Shown here: piece after piece, positions 33,511 through 44,037 of the stretch
Layout of the letters: the number at the start of each line of letters is the position of its first letter
How positions within the stretch are numbered: the first letter of the stretch is position 1
Source: Lampris incognitus
Lineage: Eukaryota > Chordata > Actinopteri > Lampriformes > Lampridae
NCBI RefSeq assembly: GCF_029633865.1
Contig: NC_079222.1
Location: forward strand, 32,678,695-32,742,694
Length of the DNA stretch: 64,000 nucleotides
Direction of reading: 5' to 3'
Program-made: the position numbers and the translations under genes
The notes under the pieces: model-generated
Told to the model about the DNA's origin: nothing
What the model saw: only the letters and a program-made list of their open reading frames with translations
Database searches by the model: none

Positions 33511-34020
33511 CCAACTTCTCATGTGTCAGGGGGCAAATCAATGTAGTCCCGTGAGCCATTTTTTTGTTTTTTTGTTTTGTTTTTTGCATCTGGTAAGTGT
33601 GCATTTGGGTGTGAGTGTAAGATCCAGTGGATGAGCATGCATGAAGAAACGTGTTACTGCTAGCCGGTTCAATACTTTACACAATTTCTTAAGCAAAATA
33701 AGTTTTTCTTTTGGAAAACATTATAACCAACTTAAATATGTGGAAATGTAGTCGTAGCTTCCCACACTTGATAAGGTTATTTTTAGAAAGTTCATTACCA
33801 CGTGAGGGATTGGTATCGCACACATATCGAGTCAACATTTCGAAATTAAAAAAAAGAAGATATTTTGCAAATCTCTCAGAAAAAGTTTAAATATTACCTT
33901 GTGCCACTAGGTCTTTTATCCTTGTGCGAAAAGGCAACATTTACTAGTAGCTATGGATTGTACCATTTTTTTTACATTTCCTACCCCCCCTAGCTGACTT
34001 TGAGCTATCTTATCCTGTAC
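33511..34020. other. Intergenic sequence after bcr
   Basis: AT-rich, no gene recognised. Confidence 0.4.
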
Positions 34021-34423
34021 CACAGACCTAACTCCATCTAGCACCCTAACCCTATCCAGCACCCTAACCCTATCTAGCACCCTAACTTTATTCAGCACCC
34101 TAACCCTATCTAGCACCCTAACCCTATCCAGCACCCTAACCCTATCTAGCATCCTACTTTATTCAGCACCCCAACCCTATCTAGCACCCTAACCCTATCC
34201 AGCACCCCAACCCTATCTAGCACCCTAACTTTATTCAGCACCCTAACCCCATCTAGCACCCTAACCCTATCCAGCACCCTAACCCTATCTAGCAGCCTAA
34301 CCCTATCTAGCACCCTAACTTTATTCAGCACCCTAACCCCATCTAGCACCCTAACCCTATCTAGCACCCAAACTTTAGTCAGCACTCTAACCCTAACCAG
34401 CACTCTAACCCTATCTAGCACCT
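34021..34423. repeat. Telomere-like 18-bp minisatellite, left block
   Basis: The unit is caccctaaccctatctag (period 18) with variants (ttattcag, tatccag). Most units contain CCCTAACCC, one and a half turns of the vertebrate telomere repeat, but no pure (CCCTAA)n run exists. ORFs over it are artefacts of a period divisible by three. Confidence 0.9.
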
Positions 34424-34944
34424 GTCTTTATGCATGCTCAATAATCCAGGTAAGAAAATCAAAAGAACATTGAATCAGTTCATCTGGATACAACGTTTAC
34501 TGACAGATACATTTCATCACTCATCTAAGTGACCTGTTCAGTCTAAACTGACTGCAGGTGTCCCCACGCTTATAAACAATACAGTGGCATAGCGACCAAA
34601 ATCAATGACCGGTTTTCATATACAAATATGGGCATGACCATTAACTAGAGTTTCACTGGCCATGTGCACTATTTACAGAGGATTTGGGAATGTTTGCAAT
34701 CGCAGCATTGTAAGATGGCAACAGATTAACTTATAGGCCCTGCTTGGTTCAAGAGTTAAATAAGTTCAAGTTCAAGTACTTTATTTGTCCCATGTACAGA
34801 AACAGAGTAAAAGATGCAGTGAAATGAAGGGGGGGGGGGTACTCCGTCTGTCAGTGTGAAAAAAGACATAGGCCTAGAGATAAAAGAAAAAAGATCAGTG
34901 CATTCTTAAGTCGAAATAAGTGGTGATTTGTAAACAGGTGGTGT

Positions 34945-35326
34945 TTCCATATGTGTCTAAAAATTTGAGATGCATATTTTCCAAACACCGCATCTCAGTT
35001 GCTTTCAAACCCCAAAACATGCAACGCTAGAAGTTGGTCCACCCCAAGGATTGGGTCCCCCGGCACAAACAGCAATATAGTGTACACTGTTAGGTGCCAG
35101 GAGGATTACCATGACTTGTACATTGGGGAAACTAAACAGATGCTGGCCAAGAAGATGGCACAACACAGGAGCGTTAACACGTCAGGCCAGGACTCTGCAG
35201 TCTACACCCATGTACAGGCCAGTGGCCACTCTTTTAATGATCATGCACATTCTTGATAGGGAGGAAAGCTGGTGTGAACGGGGAGTAAAAGAGGCCATCT
35301 ATGTGAAGAGGGAACGACATCCCTGA
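34945..35326 (+). pseudogene. Penelope-like linker and GIY-YIG endonuclease remnant
   Basis: It reads [15 protein letters not shown], then NIVYTVRCQED and [18 protein letters not shown], then after a frameshift near 35245 ERGVKEAIYVKRER. There is an in-frame stop before KLVHPKD. More of the region upstream of the nuclease survives here than in the bcr copy. Not functional. Confidence 0.75.
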
Positions 35327-35519
35327 ACCGAGGGGGGGGGGGTGCTAAGAATACATCTGTCACCATCTTACAATGCTGTGATTGCAACCATTCCCAAATC
35401 CTCTGAGTCGTACACATGGCCATTGTAACTAGTTAACGGTCACGGCAGTTTGCGTATGAAACTGGTGGTTGGGTTCAGTCATTATGCAACTGTGTTGTTT
35501 AGAAGGGTAGAGGTACCTG

Positions 35520-35575
35520 CAGTCAGTTTAGAATGAAGATGTCACTTAGATGAATGATGAAACGTATCTGTCAAT
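35520..35575 (+). ncRNA. Degenerate hammerhead-like motif
   Basis: ATGAAGA (C3 of the core changed) is followed by gtcact, loop tagatg, an imperfect return strand and GAAAC. An inverted relative lies at 34485-34545 (reverse: CTGAACA ... GAAA). Confidence 0.35.
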
Positions 35576-35625
35576 AAACATTGTATCCAGCTGAACCGAC
35601 TCAATGTTCTTTGACCTATATATTT

Positions 35626-36303
35626 GACCATAACCCTATCAAGAACCCTAACCGTTTCTAGCACCCTAACTTTATTCAGCACCATACGTCCATCCATCCA
35701 TCCACCCTAATCCTATTCAGCACCCCAACCTTTTTCCAGCACTGTAACCCTATCTAGCACCCTAACCCTATCCAGCACCCTAATTTTATTCAACACCTTA
35801 ACCCTATTCTGCATCCTAACCCTATCTTGCACCCTAACCCTATCAAGCACCCTAACTTTATTAAGCACCCTAACCAGCACCCTAACCCTATTCAGAACCC
35901 CAACACTATTCAGCACCCTAACCCTTTCTAGCACCCTAACTTTATTCAGCACCATCCATCCGTCCATCCACCCTAATCCTATTCAGCACCCTAACCTTTT
36001 TCCAGCACTGTAACCCTATGTAGCACCCTAACTTGATTAAGCACCCTAACCCTGTCCAGCACCCTATCTAGTACCCTAACCCTATTCAGCACCCTAACCC
36101 TATTTAGCACCTTAACCCTATCTAGCACCCTAACCCTATTCAGAACCCCAACACTACTCAGCATTGTAACCCTATCCAGCACCCTAACCCTATTAAGCAC
36201 CCTAACCTTACTTATTTAGCACCCTAACCCTATCCAGCACCCTAACCCTATTAAGCACCCTAACCTTACTTATTCAGCACCCTAATCCTATCGAACACCT
36301 GTC
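35626..36303. repeat. Telomere-like 18-bp minisatellite, right block
   Basis: Continuation of the 34021 array beyond the Penelope-like insertion, more degenerate (tattcagcaccctaaccc, cgtccatccatcc interruptions). It contains an internal duplicated stretch (compare 35655-35800 with 35935-36050). Confidence 0.88.
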
Positions 36304-36863
36304 TGTGGGGATTAAAACGTGAATCAGTCCATCAGTGGAGTATCTGTAGTGATGCAGTGAGACATCCACATTTTCTATCTTCCGTTGTGTGGTTTCAATA
36401 TTCTCTTGCCTTTTGTGAGGACAGTCACATACGTTTGATTCTTTTTATTTTTTGTGACAAAGACAGGACCTAAGACAGTATAGTCTTAACTCATATTGAG
36501 AAAGTGCTGCTTACCCTCTCCGTCTCATTATAACATCGTAGATCAAACCGAGTTAAGTTGACTCTTAGGGAGCAAAGAATTGCATTTTATCACCCCAAGG
36601 GAGTAAAGCATCCTTGTCTATGGCCTTCTCTTGGCTCCCAGAACTAATATTTATTTATGCTTTTATTTCTTTGTTTTGTCCCGTCTATGTGTATGAAGGT
36701 GTGGTGTTACCAGTTTATACATGACACGTTATGAACGGCGTCATCTATCAGGAACTCGTTGCGGAGGACTTGTCTCGTACGCCGTACTTGGTGCAGGGAA
36801 ACATAAAATCCGCCATTCGTCTTTTGAGTACTGCATATTAGTGTGGTTATGAAGTAGTATTTG
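36304..36863. other. Unannotated intergenic sequence
   Basis: No gene or repeat recognised. Confidence 0.4.
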
Positions 36864-36877
36864 TTTGTTTATAGTCA

Positions 36878-36990
36878 TGTCTTGATGCATGCTCACTAAT
36901 CCAGGTAAGAACATCAAAGAAGGTGGAATCAGTTCATCTGGATACAACGTTACACGTTGCATCCAGATGAACTGATTCCACCTTCTTTGA
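36878..36990. mobile_element. 113-bp palindromic Penelope-terminus element with TSD
   Basis: It starts TGTCTTGATGCATGC and ends CCTTCTTTGA. The inner part is a near-perfect hairpin (from about 36913 tcaaagaagg to 36990). Flanks tttgtttatagtca (36864-36877) and tttgtttacagcca (36991-37004) match at 12 of 14 bases. It defines both ends of the family. Confidence 0.75.
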
Positions 36991-37004
36991 TTTGTTTACA
37001 GCCA

Positions 37005-37709
37005 GTTTCCATGAAGTCATCTTAGTAGTTACAGCTGATAAACGGTGTGTAACTGCTTTGTTCTTGAGTTACTACCACTGTGTACACCTGTAATAGCAAA
37101 AAAAGTAAACCACTACCTCCGTTTCAGAGGTGTGCAGTCACCAAGCCTGTTTATTTGTGTGTGCTGTGCAGCAGACTGGCCACTGTGACTGTGCAGATGC
37201 CCGGCTTGCAGAACTGAACTCCACGAAAGGATTCTGGACAATTGCAAAGGATCTTTTTTTTGTTTTGTTTCTTTTCTTCCTTTTTGACTTTACTTTGCTC
37301 AGTTGTGCTTCACATTTCCTCAGACTTGTATAACATGTATACTATTATAAAATACACAATCTGATTTCCATTTTATTTATTGTGACATTGAAAGCTGATC
37401 AGTAATATTTGATCAAGGTGGTACTCTGTTGTCTGTTTTAACAGCCAGTACTACGTGGTAGAGGAGTAAACAGTGTACTATTATCCACCTGGTTTTGGTC
37501 TTGTTTCATATTAATTTAATTTCATGTGTCCACCACAATACAATTTATTTACACTGACAGGGTTCCTCGCTTCTGCAAATGAAGGAGTAAATACATTTTG
37601 CCGGCAAAATTTATCACATTGAGATGTGGAAAACCTAAAAAGACCTTGAATAGAATACATAACATGCTCATAAAAATGTGTAAAACTGAATTTTTTCCCC
37701 ATTTAGTTC
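37005..37709. other. Unannotated intergenic sequence
   Basis: No gene or repeat recognised; short ORFs without domains. Confidence 0.4.
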
Positions 37710-38045
37710 TATTTGGTGCAGAGGTTAGCGTGGTCGCCTCACAGCAAGCTCTTGGGTTCGAGGAGCCCTGGGGTAGTCCAACCTTGGGGGTTGGACTAAA
37801 CTCTGTGTGGAGTTTGCATGTTCTCCCCGTGTCTGCATGGGTTTCCTCCGGGGGCCCCTGACCTACATGTCCAAAGACATGTAGGTCAGGTGAATCGACC
37901 GTACTAAATTGTCGCTGTGTGTGTGTGTGTGGTGGGGGGCCCTGTGATGGCAGCCTGTCCAGGGTGTCTCCTCGCCTGCCGCCCAGTGACTGCTGGGATA
38001 GGCTCCAGCATCCAGAGAGCAGGATGAGCGGTGTGGATAATGGAT
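37710..38045 (+). mobile_element. SINE family 1 copy, rearranged
   Basis: A head beginning ggtgcagaggttagcgtggt, then body (gtttgcatgttctccccgtg) and tail gtggataatggatgga. A short local inversion/duplication sits near 37780-37880 (acatgtaggtcagg next to its reverse complement). Confidence 0.75.
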
Positions 38046-38308
38046 GGAAGGATCTTGTGTGTGCTTACGCACCGAATAGCAGTTTGGAGTATCTGGCGTT
38101 CTTGGAGTCTCTGGGTACTGCCCTGGATAGGGTTCCACCTGGGGACTCTATAGGTCTGCTGGGGGACTTCAATGCTCACTCGGGCAATGATGGTGAAACT
38201 TGGAGGGGCGTGATTGGGAGGGACGGGTTGAAAATTAGACTAGAAGGCACGAGTAAACTAGGTAGGCTAGACAACGCTACCGACTGTTGCTTAGGCACGT
38301 TCTGGTGA
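38046..38308 (+). pseudogene. LINE apurinic-type endonuclease fragment
   Basis: It reads [19 protein letters not shown], then [18 protein letters not shown] and [16 protein letters not shown] is the metal-binding motif of the exonuclease-endonuclease-phosphatase fold at the N-terminus of non-LTR retrotransposons. Only about 85 codons remain; clade not assigned. Confidence 0.7.
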
Positions 38309-38539
38309 CGACGCCATGGGTTGGCTGAGGTCTTGTAGATTGGTGATGAGCTGATCACTCACAGGTGTGGTGGTTGTAGATTGTGGACATGTGCGTTGTT
38401 GTTGATTGTGTCTACGCGACGCTCTATGAGCACGCGCAGGCGTGCCTGGTGTTTCAGAGACAGATGATGGCGACGTGCTTCGTGACTTCATGGTGGAGCC
38501 AGAGGGCCGAGCAGGGGGCTGAAGCGCAACAGAAATATC

Positions 38540-38985
38540 GTTTTCTCCAGCCCACAGCCGTGCAACACAAAGACAAAAACACGTATCCAATGACTACAAG
38601 ATCACATATATCCAAACTAACACGTACATTCAAATATCCAAACTAAAAAAAATTAAAAAAAAATCATTGTCCAATGGAACGAACTGGACGACTGTCAGAA
38701 CTGTTGGTCTGCATAGGCTACAGTTAGCTTAGCCTGCCCCGCTTCCGCGTCCTGTCAGACCGCCCTCGGTTTTTCCAGGCTCCCTCAGCTGATCCAACGC
38801 CAGCTCTCCCAGCCAGACACCCTTGACACACCTCCCCGTACTCCACACGACGACACCAAAAACACAGTCAACGCTAGGTGAGGCCGCCGCCAGGCTGCCC
38901 TCGGTGTTATCGGAACCGTCGGTCTGCATGGGCTAGCAATTAGCTTAGCCTGCTCTGCAACCGCATCCTGTCAGACCGCCCTTGG
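38540..38985. repeat. Second copy of the 23.4 kb dispersed repeat, partly duplicated
   Basis: It has cacaaagacaaaaacacgta and catatatccaaactaa as in the intron 18 copy, but only a few minisatellite units. A segment with ggtctgcat...ctagcaattagcttagcctg occurs twice (38707-38760 and 38917-38980). Confidence 0.55.
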
Positions 38986-39039
38986 TATTGTGGGAGCAGC
39001 TCCAGGCAGGGCCATGGTCCCTGGGGCCACAGGACGCAG

Positions 39040-39191
39040 CAGCCCAAGCTCTCCCAGCCGATCCTAACATCCTTGGGGTGGACCAACTTCTCGCGCAGCG
39101 TGTTTTGGGGCTTGAAAGCAACTGAGAAACGGTGTTTGGAAAATACACATCTCAGCTGTTCCGACACTCCCACCACATACAGAATCACCAC
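39040..39191 (-). pseudogene. Penelope-like linker fragment
   Basis: In reverse it reads [18 protein letters not shown], then [16 protein letters not shown], the region between reverse transcriptase and GIY-YIG nuclease in Penelope-like elements; it matches the 34945 remnant. Confidence 0.6.
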
Positions 39192-39234
39192 TGGTTTACA
39201 TTTAGGCAGCTGTTGTCCTTCTCGCTGGAATATT

Positions 39235-39798
39235 TTATAAGTCCATTATAATTCTGTTATCCTCTTTCAATGTTGTATTGTGTAAATTGCGTAAACATAA
39301 CATCCAATAAGGATGTTTGAAGCCCTGGAGATTTATTACCCCATATAAATGAGGAACACATACTGTTAATGCTACGAAAAAATTACCTATGGAGGAAAAG
39401 AGGCAAACATTGAAATAGGTACAGATATTGAGGGACAATATTCTTTTTTATACATTGTACTCTCCATGCCAGTGTGATCTGCAAGCTGTTCCACCTTTGA
39501 AGATCTTCTAACTTTTGTTGTTGGCACAGAAAAATTGTTGTCAAATAATAGTGATATATTTTGGGAAAGTTGATTCCTAAATATTTAAAGGTTGTTGGGG
39601 AAAGAGTGAATGGCAAATCAGACCGTGTAATATCCCCTGCCAGCTGATTTGTGGGGTGGGGTGGGGTAAATCCCTTTTTCCTATACTGAGCTTATATCCA
39701 GAGAAAGTGCCAGATGTTTTGAGAGTGTCTAAGAAATATGGAATGGCTCTTTTTGGATCTGATACATAAAGTAACAAATCATCTGCATACAGGGACAC
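39235..39798 (-). pseudogene. L1-like LINE reverse transcriptase fragment
   Basis: In reverse it contains SLYADDLLLYVSDP, the catalytic YADD box, then FSGYKLSIGK, FKYLGINFPK and YLYLFQCLPLFL, typical of L1-clade reverse transcriptases. Stops and frame changes break it into three pieces. Confidence 0.8.
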
Positions 39799-39988
39799 CT
39801 TATGCTCAATTCATTATTCCCGTCGGTCACGTGACTTTCTGGTTGCCGCCATGTTGTATCACAACCGAGCTATGGATACATGTAGCAACTGTTTATTTAT
39901 TCTATGCAACGTGTGTTCTCACTGCTTGTTTTTGCTCGAAAGTACGTTTAAGTTAAAAGTTAATTCTTACTTCGTAAAATTATTGCCT

Positions 39989-41223
39989 GCTGCCTTTTAT
40001 TATCTAGGTAACAGGTTTTTTTTTATCTTTAAGTACCTGGCTCTGACAGGTGTAGGAAAAATTCTTCGAAACTTGGGACACAACAAATTCAGGGCTCCTG
40101 CAGATTCATCACTGAAAATAATCGTTAAAGGTCAAAAACGGAAGCAACATCAGGCAAACCAAGATGAAGGCAATCAGACCCCTGTCAAGTTACCGAACGA
40201 TAAGGACGGATATATCGAAACCACATTGGTAACCAGGGATGTTTCTTGTCAAACTGATATGACCTGTGAGGAGATTTATGACTTGGGAAGAAGGTATGAA
40301 AATGCGGTAGCAAAGCTTGATAAGTTATCCTTTACTGAAGAATGATTGAAGGAAGATGACAAAAAAGTTGCAGTATACACAGGGCTTCCAAATTTTCTCA
40401 CCCTGTCTCCAGTTTTAAGCCTTTTTGAGCCATATATACCTTTAGCACAGAGTTATTTATTGACAAAATTTCAACAGTTGATGGTCCATTTACTTACTGA
40501 GGCTTAATCTGTCTGTCGAACATATAGCATACAGATTAGATTTATCCAAGTCTACCATATCAAGAATATTTCTACGGATTCTAGACATTGCCTTTGTTAG
40601 GTTTTCATTTTGATTAGATGGCCAGAAAGAGAAGAAATATGGAAAGCAACACCACTTACATTTCGACAGCATTGAGGGACCAAAGTGACAGTAGTGATAG
40701 ACTGCTTTGATGTTTTTGTGGAGAAACCTTTGAGTTTACTTGCAAGGGTACAAACATGTTCAACATATAAGCATCACAATACCGTAACTTTTTTGATTGG
40801 AATTTCTACACAAGGAGTTATAACATTCATCTCTAAGGCATGGGGTGGAAGAGCCAGTGATAAATTCATCACTGAAAATTGTGGACTGCTGGATAATCTA
40901 CTACCAGGTGATGTCATTCTTGCAGATAGGAGATTTAATATTGAAGAAAGTGTTGCCCTTTATTATGGAGAAGTTAAAATCCTAGAGGGAAGAAACAACT
41001 TACTGCACATGATGTGGAGAGTACAAGAAAAATTGCCTCTGTAAAGATTCACATTGAGAGAGTGACTGGACTTGTATGTAGATAATACAGAATTATCTAG
41101 TCTACCCTTCCAACAGACCATGTAAATACAAAAGATGTTAATGGTGCAACAACAATTGATAAAATTGCTTTGGTTGCTTGTGCCTTGTCAAATACTTGCA
41201 ATAGCATAGTTCTTACAGAATAA
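39989..41223 (+). pseudogene. IS4/DDE_Tnp_4-type transposase of an ISL2EU-like element
   Basis: Pieces include [74 protein letters not shown] and, after a frameshift near 41044, KIHIERVTG. The three catalytic acids (D in VIDCF, D in ILADR, E in HIER) are all still present. An in-frame TGA at 40343 and later stops and frameshifts make it inactive. It faces the YqaJ remnant at 41235-41914, the two-gene layout of ISL2EU transposons. No terminal repeats were defined. Confidence 0.7.
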
Positions 41224-41234
41224 ATTAGGTTTCA

Positions 41235-41914
41235 AACTTTCCTTGTAAAGTACTTATAGCTACAAGTTCTGGTAGTAGGCAGTTCTTAAAAAAATGAAGA
41301 TGCTTCGGCAACAGTCGTTTTCCACATCTCTTTATCAGGCAGGATTCTTTCAATAAATACATCTTTCTCTGTCCACAAGACAAAATCTCCAAAGATGGCT
41401 TCTTTATACAGATTGATCTGTACCTGGTAATAATAATATGCATGAGATCTTGATAATTGCATACCACCACTACACAACACAACAAGGCAAAAGTTTTCCT
41501 TTTTTAGGCCAGATTCAATGCTTTAGTCATGTATGCAAAAGGGGCACTTTATTTCAAATGAACCAATCCCACAACAAAAAGCAATATGTGGTTCCATCTG
41601 GGGAGACACCCATGAACGGTAGATCCTTTGAAATCACAAAGCCACAGTCCTTTACTTGAAATATTGTATGTTTTGTAGCCATTATATCTTTATATGCATC
41701 AAGTGCCACTTTTTCATGGGTGCATCCCCATCTTATTGCCTCAGTAGTGAAACTATATGAGGGTAGCAAATTTTCTTGATCAGGCTTTGCCTTGACAAGG
41801 GCAAAATTTACTTCATATTTTAGAACCTGTGGGCACTTTCTGGAGCGCAGGACCTTCCCATGCCATTCTGTAGCTGAGCCGTCACTCCAAGTACTCAACT
41901 CGACAACCAGCAAG
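41235..41914 (-). pseudogene. YqaJ-type exonuclease of an ISL2EU-like element
   Basis: In reverse: AIRWGCTHEKVALDAY, CGFVISKDLPFMGVSPDG, then in another frame FEIKCPFC, then YYYQVQINLYKEAIFGDFVLW. The spaced E, D and ExK residues and the later QVQ are the YqaJ/lambda-exonuclease signature. At least one frameshift (about 41550) and the loss of its N-terminal part at 41914, where a Penelope-type terminus is inserted, inactivate it. Confidence 0.72.
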
Positions 41915-41916
41915 TA

Positions 41917-42114
41917 AGTCTGTGAATGTTCTCATTCATCCAGGTCATGGTTATCCAAAGGAGTTGAATCAAGTGCAACTGGACGTATATATCCGTGAAG
42001 ACATTTCGCCTCTCATGCAAGAGGCTTCCTCAGTTCGTGCCTTTCTGACTAGACCAAGTTAGTCTAGCTTGGTCGAAGACTAGCTTGGTCTAGTCAGAAA
42101 GGCACGAACTGAGG
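41917..42114 (-). mobile_element. Penelope-terminus insertion with 31-bp hairpin
   Basis: Starts gtctgtgaatgttctcattc as in the TSD-bounded 21818-22120 copy (reverse). 42028-42058 and 42084-42114 are perfect reverse complements, so two termini lie tail to tail. It separates the YqaJ remnant from a retrotransposon gag fragment. Confidence 0.65.
41985..42060 (-). ncRNA. Hammerhead-like ribozyme motif with intact core
   Basis: On the minus strand CTGAGGA (42027-42033) fits CUGANGA. Stem II is GCCTCT/AGAGGC (6 bp; 42020-42025 with 42008-42013) with loop TGCATG, followed by GAAA (42004-42007). Penelope-like elements are known to carry type I hammerheads with very short stem III in their terminal repeats. 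Stems I and III and the cleavage site were not verified. Confidence 0.6.
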
Positions 42115-42470
42115 CCTTGAAGCGCCACTACAGTCCTCCTCTATCACAAATTGTTGAGCATTTTCAGTTTCACAATTGTAAACAAAAGCAAGGCCAAGGA
42201 ATCTCCAGCTACATTGCTCAACTCTATAAACTCTCAGTGCATTGCGCTTTTGGTGACCAACTGGAAGCCATGCTGCATGACAGAATTGTCTGTGGGGTGC
42301 TAGATGAAGTGCTGCAGTGCCGCTGGCTGAAAAGGAACTCACATTCAAAGCAGCAGAGGAGAAAGCTCTTGTAGCGGAAACAGCCACGTTAAATGCGCGA
42401 CTACTACAACCAAACCAGCTGGGACCACCACATACAGCAGAAGTTCATCAGACTGCACAAAGTCAAACCG
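42106..42470 (+). pseudogene. Ty3-type retrotransposon gag fragment
   Basis: It reads LKRHYSPPLSQIVEHFQFH, GQGISSYIAQLYKLSVHCAF, LHDRIVCGVLDE, then after a frameshift near 42317 LAEKELTFKAAEEKAL. This pattern is typical of vertebrate Ty3/Gypsy capsid-region proteins. No zinc knuckle, protease or polymerase follows. Confidence 0.65.
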
Positions 42471-42809
42471 TTTTGAAAGGAAACAGACTAATAAACTGCC
42501 AACTAACGTTTTACATTTGTTATCGGTCCACAAGCTGGCTGACGTCCGCAAAGACTGCACCTGTTAAATGCCAACGTTGCCCAGCTAGCGTGTGCATCCA
42601 AAAGAAACAAAAATAAACTGAAAATAGTCATGTGGTTATCTGCAAATTCATAACATGTTAGCTACTATTGTTAACAACAAAGTATTCACACACATATTAA
42701 CACAATCAGCGCAGATTGCATACAATTAACCATCACAGATTAACGTAACGTACACAAAATATTTAAATTAAACATGTAGTTTTTTTTCTTTCTTAAAAAA
42801 AAAATCCTG

Positions 42810-43250
42810 CTACTCACCTATTGCTAGATGGAGCCTGTGGCCAAAGCACTGTAGCCTCGTCCATTCATTCAGAGAAGCAGCCTTCACAACGTTTGATCCG
42901 TTGTCTGTTGTAATGCAGACAAGCCTCTCCTCCAGCAAATTCCAAGAGGCCATCGCTTCCCTCAGTCCCTGGGCAATTGACTCTCCTGTGTGGTCTTGTG
43001 GGAAAAATGACGTTTGCAAGCATCGACTGTTCATTGTAAAATCAGAGTTTATGTAATGGATTGTCAGGCTCAAGTACGGCTCCATTGTTCTGCTTGACCA
43101 TAGGCCAGTGGTAGTCGCAAAGTACTCGACAGCTGTGACATTGCTCTCTATTTCCCCTCGACGTTTTGCATACAGCGCAGGTAATGCCACTTTGGAGAAA
43201 TAATTGCGTGATGGGATCACATATCTTTTATCCAGCGTGTTGGGACTAGC
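42810..43250 (-). pseudogene. hAT (ZBED-like) transposase fragment
   Basis: In reverse: RYVIPSRNYFSKVALPALY, then LWSSRTMEPYLSLTIHYI, then CITTDNGSNVVKA and LQCFGHRLHLAI. The second catalytic Asp (TTDNGSN) is present, but the position before LWSS reads G where the family has D. It has no C-terminal dimerisation domain in the window. Confidence 0.7.
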
Positions 43251-44037
43251 TCTTCTGCTTCTGACATTTTCGATGTTCGTTTCGTCCGTCCGCTCTCACT
43301 TGTGTGCTACTCTTATGGACCATGCTCTGGACTGCAGCCGCTACATCCGGGAAATTTTGCCATTAGGGTCCCCGCGCAGCCAGAACATCCTGGTGGCTGG
43401 CTGAATGTCAGTTTAGGAAGCGATGGATTTGATATGCATATCATGTGGGTATGTGTCATGGCGCCTCCTCTTGTTGGGTAATCGGCCAATTGGGGAGAAA
43501 AATAAATAAATAAACAAAATGAAATAAAAAAAATCTGGTTGGCTTAAAATTAGGCTGCAGTCAATATTTAGGGATATGTTGGATGTTTTATTCTGTATGT
43601 AATGTACGACAGAACTGAAGATGGGGCTTTCTGACCTACGACAAACACGACAACGTAACGCTTCCTCCTTTTACTCACACAAATGTTAAAATGTCTGACA
43701 AAAACGTGTAACAGAGCTGTCAGAGGGAATGCTGTATGCTGTAGGCCTAAGCCTAGGTTCAAACACACACACGCACACACAATACAACCCAAAACTCCAA
43801 CAACTCTCGTCATGTCTGTGAACGTTCTCAAATCATACAGAGTTGAAGTTAAACCTTTATCATAACAATGTATTGTGACTGCTACCTCTAATGTAGAAAT
43901 GCTAGGTTTATCTAATGAATGATTTTGAGATGAGGATATAAAAGTCCTAAGTTGAAGGTATTTGAAAAAAATATTCTTTGGAATGTCATATTTGTTTGAT
44001 ATTTCTGTAAATGACATAAATATTTCCTTTTCACTGT
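43251..44037. other. Mixed repeat remnants
   Basis: A short family 2 SINE tail (about 43465-43520, ggccaattggggagaaaaat) and unassigned sequence. Confidence 0.4.

Larger units (their letters stand above)
34424..35606 (+). mobile_element. Penelope-like element inside the telomere-like repeat
   Basis: Starts gtctttatgcatgctcaata like the bcr copy and ends near cactcaatgttctttga-type sequence. It has an inverted left terminal part (34424-34757), an interrupting segment of another repeat (34758-34944), a coding remnant (34945-35326) and a right terminal part. Same family as 7482-8379 but with a different 5' junction, so an independent insertion. Confidence 0.75.

Noticed and set aside
33916..36200. 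Minus-strand VLDRVRVL repeat ORFs resembling a repeat protein
   Set aside because: A product of the 18-bp telomere-like minisatellite.
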